In this document: piece by piece, positions 13,493 through 18,113 of the stretch
Numbering within the stretch: position 1 is the first letter of the stretch
Layout of the letters: every line of letters begins with the position of its first letter
Assembly (NCBI GenBank): GCA_013694495.1
Contig: JACDCH010000052.1
Span: 1-18,113, forward strand
Source of the DNA: Acidimicrobiia bacterium
Lineage (GTDB): Bacteria; Actinomycetota; Acidimicrobiia; Acidimicrobiales; JACDCH01
DNA length: 18,113 nucleotides
Direction: 5' to 3'
Position numbers and translations under genes: made by a program
The notes under the pieces: generated by a model
Databases searched by the model: none
Told to the model about the DNA's origin: nothing
The model's input: only the letters and a program-made list of their open reading frames with translations

Positions 13493-15081
13493 ACGTCGAC
13501 TACGTGATCGTGGGGGGTGGCTCCGCCGGCAGCGTGCTGGCCGGGCGCCTCACCGCGGCCGGGGCCGAGGTGCTGCTCCTCGAGGCCGGTGGCACCGACC
13601 GCCGCCCCGACGTGCTCGTGCCGGCTGGGGTCCTCAACGTCTACAAGCACTGCAACTGGAAGTACGTCCCCGAACCCGACCCGTCGCGGGGCGGGGTGCA
13701 GGAGGCGTGGGCTGCGGGCCGCATCCTCGGCGGTGGCGGTTCCATCAACGCCACCGTCTTCGTGCGCGGCAACCCCGATGACTTCGACGGCTGGGCCAAG
13801 GCCGGGGCCGAGGGCTGGGACCACGACTCGGTGTTGCCGTACTTCAAGCGCATGGAGACCTGGGCCGGCGGCGCCGACGAGTTCCGCGGTGGCGGCGGGC
13901 CGATCGACGTCGGCTTCCAGACCATGGACCACCCTGCCAACCACGCCTTCCTCGAGGCCGCCACCCAGGCCGGCCACCAGCGCGTGCACGACTACAACGG
14001 CGAGCGCCAGCACGGCGTCGGCCACGTCCAGGTCAACCAGAAGCGGGGTCTCCGCTCCCAGGCCTCCCGCCGCTACCTGCGCAGCGTCGCCGACCGCTCG
14101 CGCCTGAAGGTGTGCACCAACGTCTTCGCCCACCGCGTGCTCTTCGAAGGCACCCGGGCCGTCGGCGTCGAGTACGAGCGCAAGGGCCAGCTCCTCGTCG
14201 CCCGCTGCCGACGTGAGGTGATCGTGGCCGCCGGTTCGTTGTCCTCGCCCCGCCTGCTGCAGACCTCCGGCGTCGGACCCCGGGCCGAGCTCGAGGCGCT
14301 CGGCCTACACGTCGTGCACGACAGCCCCGGCGTCGGCGCCAACCTGCAGGAGCACATCACGGTGATGCAGCGTTGGCACGCCACCGTCCCCACCATCAAC
14401 ACCATCGGGCCGGTGGGCGCGGTCAAGGCGGTGGCCGAGTACGCCCGGCGCGGCACCGGAGCCCTGGCCGCCACCGTCTTCCACGTGCAGGCGATGCACA
14501 AGACCGACCCCGGCCTGGCGGCGCCTGACGTGCAGATCGCCTTCGCCAGCTTCGCCACCGTGCGGGAGACGGACGCCGACGGGATCCTCAAGGTACAACC
14601 GGCCAAGGAGGACGGCTTCCTCGTCGCCGCCATGTACCTGCACCCCCGGATCCGGGGGCGGGTCGGGCTCCGCAGCTCCGACCCCGCCGCCCGACCCGTC
14701 ATCGAGCACTCGTTGATCGGTGATCCCGACGACCTCGCCGGCGTGCTCGCCGGCATGGCCGAGGGTCGCCGGATCATGGAGCAGCCCGCCATGACCGGGA
14801 TGGTCGGTGCGCGCTTCGAGCCCGAGGCGCAGTGCCGGACCGACGCCGACTGGGAGGACTTCACCCGAGCCACCGTCACCTACGGCGCCCACCCGGTGGG
14901 CACCTGCCGCATGGGCCTCGACGACGACAGCGTGGTGGGTCCCGACCTCCGCGTGCACGGGGTCACCGGGCTGCGCGTGGTCGACGCATCCGTGATGCCG
15001 ACGGTCACCACCGGCAACACCAACGCCCCGACGATGATGCTGGCCGAGAAGGGCGCCGACCTCGTGCTGGCCGACCGATGA
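13489..15081 (+). CDS. GMC-family FAD oxidoreductase (choline dehydrogenase-like alcohol dehydrogenase)
   Basis: A 530-residue flavoenzyme of the glucose-methanol-choline family, oxidising an alcohol to an aldehyde or ketone. The FAD-binding Rossmann motif VGGGSAGSVLAGRL (8-21) is followed by LLLEAGG. GMC signature 1 is RILGGGGSINATVFVRGN (78-95), and signature 2 is GSLSSPRLLQTSGVGP. The active-site pair is H468 in AHPVGTCRMG and an Asn in TGNTNAPTMM (508-517), as in choline dehydrogenase relatives. There is no signal peptide, so it is cytosolic. The start is a TTG overlapping the ligase stop (TTGA), because family proteins begin a few residues before the DYVIVGGG strand and no ATG or GTG fits better. 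Placed just before an aldehyde dehydrogenase, it likely handles the alcohol produced by one of the oxygenases. Confidence 0.92.
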   Translation: MNVDYVIVGGGSAGSVLAGRLTAAGAEVLLLEAGGTDRRPDVLVPAGVLNVYKHCNWKYVPEPDPSRGGVQEAWAAGRILGGGGSINATVFVRGNPDDFDGWAKAGAEGWDHDSVLPYFKRMETWAGGADEFRGGGGPIDVGFQTMDHPANHAFLEAATQAGHQRVHDYNGERQHGVGHVQVNQKRGLRSQASRRYLRSVADRSRLKVCTNVFAHRVLFEGTRAVGVEYERKGQLLVARCRREVIVAAGSLSSPRLLQTSGVGPRAELEALGLHVVHDSPGVGANLQEHITVMQRWHATVPTINTIGPVGAVKAVAEYARRGTGALAATVFHVQAMHKTDPGLAAPDVQIAFASFATVRETDADGILKVQPAKEDGFLVAAMYLHPRIRGRVGLRSSDPAARPVIEHSLIGDPDDLAGVLAGMAEGRRIMEQPAMTGMVGARFEPEAQCRTDADWEDFTRATVTYGAHPVGTCRMGLDDDSVVGPDLRVHGVTGLRVVDASVMPTVTTGNTNAPTMMLAEKGADLVLADR

Positions 15082-16475
15082 GCGCCACGGTCGACGACAT
15101 CGAGCGGGCGGCCAAGGTGGCCGAGCGCCTCTGGAACACCTACCGGTCGGGAAGCACCCGGAACCTCGCCTTCCGGCAGTCTCAGCTCGAAGGCGTCCGC
15201 CGCTTCCTCCAGGAGCGCGAGGCCGACATCGTCGCCGCCCTGCGGGCCGACCTCGGCAAGCCCACCTTCGAGGCGTATGCCTCGGACGTCGGCGCCATCC
15301 TCTCGGAGACGGCCCTGCTGATGAAGCACCTGCCGAAGCTGGCCAAGCCCCGGCGCATCCGCACGCCCCTGCTCTCGCAGCCGGCGAAGACCAGGCTGGT
15401 CCCAGAGCCGTGGGGTGCGGTCCTGCTGTTCCCGGCGTGGAACTACCCGGTGGCCCTCAGCCTCCTGCCGCTCGTCGGTGCGCTGTCGGCCGGCAACACC
15501 GTGGCGCTCAAGCCCTCGGAGCTGGCGCCGGCGTCGAGCTCTCTGCTGGCCGAGCATCTGCCCTGCTACCTCGACGGTGACGCCGTGGCCGTGGTGGAGG
15601 GTGGTCCCGAGGTGGCCGAGGCCCTGCTGGCCCACCGGTTCGCCCACATCCACTACACCGGCAGCGCCCGGGTCGGCCGCCTGGTGATGCGGGCGGCGTC
15701 GGACCACCTCACGCCAGTCACCCTCGAGCTCGGCGGCAAGAACCCGGCCTACGTCCACGGCGACACCGACCCCGACATCACCGGGCGACGCATCTTCTGG
15801 GGTCGCCTATTCAACGCTGGCCAGACGTGCATGTCGCCCGACTATGTCCTGGTGCGGCGGTCGGCCGAGGCCCCGCTGATCGACGCCATGGCCCGGTGGG
15901 CCACCAAGGCGTACGGGCCCGACCCCAGGCGCAGCCCCGATCTCGGGCGAATGGTCAGCGACCGCCACTTCGACCGGGTGGTCGGGCTGCTCGACGGCGC
16001 CGGCGAGGTGGCCTACGGCGGTGACCACGACCGGGCCAGCCGCTACGTCGGACCGACCATCCTCCGCGACGTGCCGCCCGACCACCCGATCCTCCACGAG
16101 GAGATCTTCGGTCCGGTCCTTCCGGTCGTCGCCGTCGACGGGCCCGGTGAAGCCATCACAGAGATCACGAGCCGACCGGACCCGCTCACGATGTACGTCT
16201 TCACCGGCGACCGGGCTGTGGCCGATGAGGTGATCGACCGGACCACCGCCGGCTCGGTGGTGGTGAACCAGATGTTCACCCAGGGGTTCAACCCGTCGGT
16301 GCCCTTCGGCGGCGTGGGCGAGAGCGGCATGGGGGCGTACACCGGGCTCCACAGCTTCGAGTGCTTCAGCCACCTGAAGCCCGTGGTGCGCAGCCCGCTG
16401 AAGCCGGACATCCCCGTGCTGTACCCGCCCTACAAGGGCTGGAAGTCGGCCATCGTGCGCCGGATCCTGAAGTGA
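15078..16475 (+). CDS. Aldehyde dehydrogenase (class 3 / fatty aldehyde type)
   Basis: A 465-residue NAD(P)-dependent aldehyde dehydrogenase. Catalytic residues are all visible: N122 in AWNYP, K145 in LKPSE, E217 in LELGGKNP and the nucleophile C251 in NAGQTCMSPDY. The short N-terminus and the C-terminal extension ending FNPSVPFGGVGESGMGAYTG, then FSHLKPVVRS and a basic WKSAIVRRILK tail, match class 3 (fatty or hydrophobic aldehyde) enzymes, whose tail often contacts membranes. The substrate is likely the product of the adjacent GMC enzyme; the acid would pass to the acyl-CoA synthetase upstream. The ATG overlaps the GMC stop (ATGA). Its own stop overlaps the next gene as GTGA. Confidence 0.93.
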   Translation: MSATVDDIERAAKVAERLWNTYRSGSTRNLAFRQSQLEGVRRFLQEREADIVAALRADLGKPTFEAYASDVGAILSETALLMKHLPKLAKPRRIRTPLLSQPAKTRLVPEPWGAVLLFPAWNYPVALSLLPLVGALSAGNTVALKPSELAPASSSLLAEHLPCYLDGDAVAVVEGGPEVAEALLAHRFAHIHYTGSARVGRLVMRAASDHLTPVTLELGGKNPAYVHGDTDPDITGRRIFWGRLFNAGQTCMSPDYVLVRRSAEAPLIDAMARWATKAYGPDPRRSPDLGRMVSDRHFDRVVGLLDGAGEVAYGGDHDRASRYVGPTILRDVPPDHPILHEEIFGPVLPVVAVDGPGEAITEITSRPDPLTMYVFTGDRAVADEVIDRTTAGSVVVNQMFTQGFNPSVPFGGVGESGMGAYTGLHSFECFSHLKPVVRSPLKPDIPVLYPPYKGWKSAIVRRILK

Positions 16476-17725
16476 GGCGGCTCCTCGTCGCCGTCCTCGT
16501 GGCAGTCGGGCTCGCGCTCGTCGCCGTACCGGCCGAGGCCGGTCCCGACGCGCCCGCCCAGGCATCGGGCACCTTCTCGGGCACGGCGGTGGCCGACGCC
16601 GTGCGGGCCAACGTGCGCATCCCCGATTACCTGCTGATCTCCGACTTCGTCGATGGCGGCGGCCCGTCGGCCCAGGCCGTCCTCGACTCGCTCGGCAAGA
16701 GCCAGGCCTTTGCGTCGTTCCCGTACCCTGGTGAGCTCGGCGTGTCGGCCACCGGGCTGGTGAGCATCCTCACCGGCTTCTCGCTGCCGTCCTACCCCTT
16801 CATCGCCTACAGCTCCTATCCCATCAACCCGGTCCGCAACATCGACCAGCCCGGCTTCCACCTCGACGCCACCAGCGACGAGACCTCCTCCGCGGGCCTG
16901 GCCCGCTTCGGCGAGGCCACCGAACAGCCCGGCGCCGAAGGCGGCGGCGTCGCCATCGCCACCGTGACCACCGACGGCGCCGGTGCCGTCGTGGCCCACG
17001 CCGAGACCCGGTTCGGGATCACGCTCGGCCCGGTAAGCGCGCAGGGGGTCGAGGCGGTGGCCGAGGCCCACCGCTCGGCCGACGGCGTCGTCGAGCTCTC
17101 GTCGTCCCTCGCGGTCACCAGCCTCGATGTCGGCGGGGTCGCGGTGGAGATCACCGACCGCGGCCTCGTGGTGGCGGGCTCGCCCCTGATCCCCATCGAC
17201 GTGCTCACCGGCCTGACCGACCTGCTCCAGGTCGGGACGACCACCATCCAGCTCGTCCGCGAAGTGCGCACCGAGGACTCCATTACCTCGGCAGGGCTGC
17301 TGGTCACCACCGAGCAGCAGATCGACGCCATCGGCCACCCCGTGCAGGTGAGCTACCGGCTCGGCAACGTGATGGCCGTGGCCAACGCCTCGCCCTTCGG
17401 CGTAGATGGCCGGCCCACCCCGCCGCTGCCCGACGTGGCCCCGGCGGTGGCGCTGCCGCCGCCGTCGTCCTCCGGCTCGGGCCTGGCCAGCGGGTCGATC
17501 GGGGCGCCGGTGGCCGTCCCCACCGCGTCGCGGCCGGCGATCCCGGCGTTGTCGGTGCCCGCCACCACCACCCGCCGCCAGGCCGGCGACCTCGTGCGCA
17601 TCTCGTCCTGGACCTTCTTCCCGATCCTCCTGCTCGCCGGCGCCGTGCTGCTCGCCGGCTCGCTCGGGGGTCGGCTCGAACAACACCGCGCCAACCGGAG
17701 AGGAGATCCCTCGTGGAGCTCGTGA
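16472..17725 (+). CDS. Exported protein with C-terminal membrane anchor, function unknown
   Basis: A 417-residue protein that I do not recognise. An N-terminal signal peptide (RR, then LLVAVLVAVGLALVAV, with AEA at 21-23 before GPD) predicts Sec export. The body (about 24-320) is Gly/Val/Thr-rich with beta-strand-like alternation and has no Cys, which fits an extracytoplasmic fold. A Pro/Ser/Ala linker follows (about 322-372). A single hydrophobic span at about 380-399 (TFFPILLLAGAVLLAGSL) with a basic tail would anchor it with the C-terminus inside. The GTG at 16472 overlaps the aldehyde dehydrogenase stop, tying it to the operon. It could capture or pass on a lipophilic substrate at the cell surface, but nothing in the sequence proves this. 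It overlaps the next gene by 13 bp. Confidence 0.8.
   Translation: MRRLLVAVLVAVGLALVAVPAEAGPDAPAQASGTFSGTAVADAVRANVRIPDYLLISDFVDGGGPSAQAVLDSLGKSQAFASFPYPGELGVSATGLVSILTGFSLPSYPFIAYSSYPINPVRNIDQPGFHLDATSDETSSAGLARFGEATEQPGAEGGGVAIATVTTDGAGAVVAHAETRFGITLGPVSAQGVEAVAEAHRSADGVVELSSSLAVTSLDVGGVAVEITDRGLVVAGSPLIPIDVLTGLTDLLQVGTTTIQLVREVRTEDSITSAGLLVTTEQQIDAIGHPVQVSYRLGNVMAVANASPFGVDGRPTPPLPDVAPAVALPPPSSSGSGLASGSIGAPVAVPTASRPAIPALSVPATTTRRQAGDLVRISSWTFFPILLLAGAVLLAGSLGGRLEQHRANRRGDPSWSS
17697..17712 (+). promoter_or_regulatory. Strong ribosome binding site for the last gene
   Basis: GGAGAGGAGAT lies just before the GTG at 17713, inside the end of the preceding gene. It is the clearest Shine-Dalgarno sequence in the operon, where other junctions rely on stop-start overlap. 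It decides the start at 17713 and suggests a higher or independent initiation rate for this gene. Confidence 0.7.
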
Positions 17726-18111
17726 AGTGGCTGCGCCTGCAGTGGGACCGCGCCCTGGGTGGCGTGGCGATGGGACTCGGCGTCCTGCTGCTCGTCGTCG
17801 GGTGGATCGAGGTGAGCTCGACGGAGTTCGTCGCCGCCCAGATCCCCTACGTCGTGTCAGCCGGCCTCGGCGGCCTCGTCGCCCTGATGCTGGGCGGCAC
17901 CCTGTGGCTGTCGGCCGACCTACGGGACGAATGGCGGGTCCTCGACCGCATCGACCAGAAGCTGGCCGAGGGCGACGAGCTGGTCGAGGCGCTCGAGGGG
18001 CGGCTGGCCGAGCTCGAGGAGCGGGTGGCCGCGAGCCCGGCTCAGCCCGCGAACGGCTCGGTGACCGCCCCCCGCCGCCGGGCCGGGACGGCGGGCGGCA
18101 GCCACTCGTGA
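17713..18111 (+). CDS. Small two-pass membrane protein with cytoplasmic coiled coil, unknown function
   Basis: A 132-residue protein with two hydrophobic spans (about 15-34 and 45-66) joined by a short loop. A heptad-like charged helix (about 71-107, DLRDEWRVLDRIDQKLAEGD and LVEALEGRLAELEERV) and a disordered basic tail follow. The short N-terminus carries KWLRLQWDR, so both termini are probably cytoplasmic by the positive-inside rule. No enzymatic motif is seen. It follows the exported anchored protein with a 13 bp overlap, so the two may form a membrane complex, with the coiled coil as an intracellular dimer or docking element. The GTG start is set by the strong ribosome binding site. The gene ends 2 bp before the window edge, so the operon may continue. 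Confidence 0.78.
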   Translation: MELVKWLRLQWDRALGGVAMGLGVLLLVVGWIEVSSTEFVAAQIPYVVSAGLGGLVALMLGGTLWLSADLRDEWRVLDRIDQKLAEGDELVEALEGRLAELEERVAASPAQPANGSVTAPRRRAGTAGGSHS

Positions 18112-18113
18112 AC

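Noticed and set aside
1..18113. tRNA, rRNA, CRISPR array or riboswitch
   Set aside because: No cloverleaf, rRNA-like tract, regular repeat-spacer array or recognisable riboswitch was seen; the longest gene-free stretch is explained by pseudogene and transposase remnants.

Overview
This 18.1 kb window is very GC-rich DNA with strong G/C bias at third codon positions. GTG and TTG starts are frequent, and most genes overlap by 4 bp through ATGA, GTGA or TTGA junctions. The family content (FadE-type acyl-CoA dehydrogenase, KshA-like Rieske oxygenase, CYP, AveC-family membrane proteins, TetR) points to an actinobacterium that degrades hydrophobic or cyclic compounds. A lineage such as Acidimicrobiia or a mycobacterial relative is plausible, but that is inference; no rRNA or marker gene is present.

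Left part (1 to about 2450) is a mobile-element scar. A two-ORF IS3-family element fills roughly 8-1546. Its right end abuts a broken minus-strand gene whose reading frame runs straight into the element. Upstream of that gene is a second small minus-strand gene with a single-base frameshift, and beyond it a heavily frameshifted remnant of an IS21-type IstA transposase.

Middle part (2570-5590): a TetR-family regulator on the plus strand converges on a minus-strand pair, a NorQ/CbbQ-type MoxR AAA+ ATPase followed by a NorD/CoxE-type von Willebrand factor A protein. Such pairs activate metalloenzymes (NO reductase, RuBisCO, CO dehydrogenase), but none of those enzymes is encoded here. The pair is divergent from the oxygenase operon, with only about 80 bp between the start codons.

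Right part (5670-18111): eleven plus-strand genes form one tightly packed, apparently translationally coupled operon. The order is two related AveC-family multi-pass membrane proteins, acyl-CoA dehydrogenase, KshA-like Rieske oxygenase, cytochrome P450, crotonase-fold enzyme, acyl-CoA synthetase, GMC oxidoreductase, class-3-like aldehyde dehydrogenase, an exported protein with a C-terminal anchor, and a small two-pass membrane protein with a coiled coil. Read as a pathway, the oxygenases would hydroxylate a lipophilic substrate, GMC and ALDH would take an alcohol through aldehyde to acid, the ligase would make the CoA thioester, and the dehydrogenase and crotonase would start side-chain or ring degradation. 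No ferredoxin or ferredoxin reductase is present, so the oxygenases must borrow redox partners from elsewhere. The most novel aspects are the tandem AveC-like proteins at the operon head, the orphan NorQ/NorD pair next to oxygenases, and the unidentified envelope pair at the operon end.
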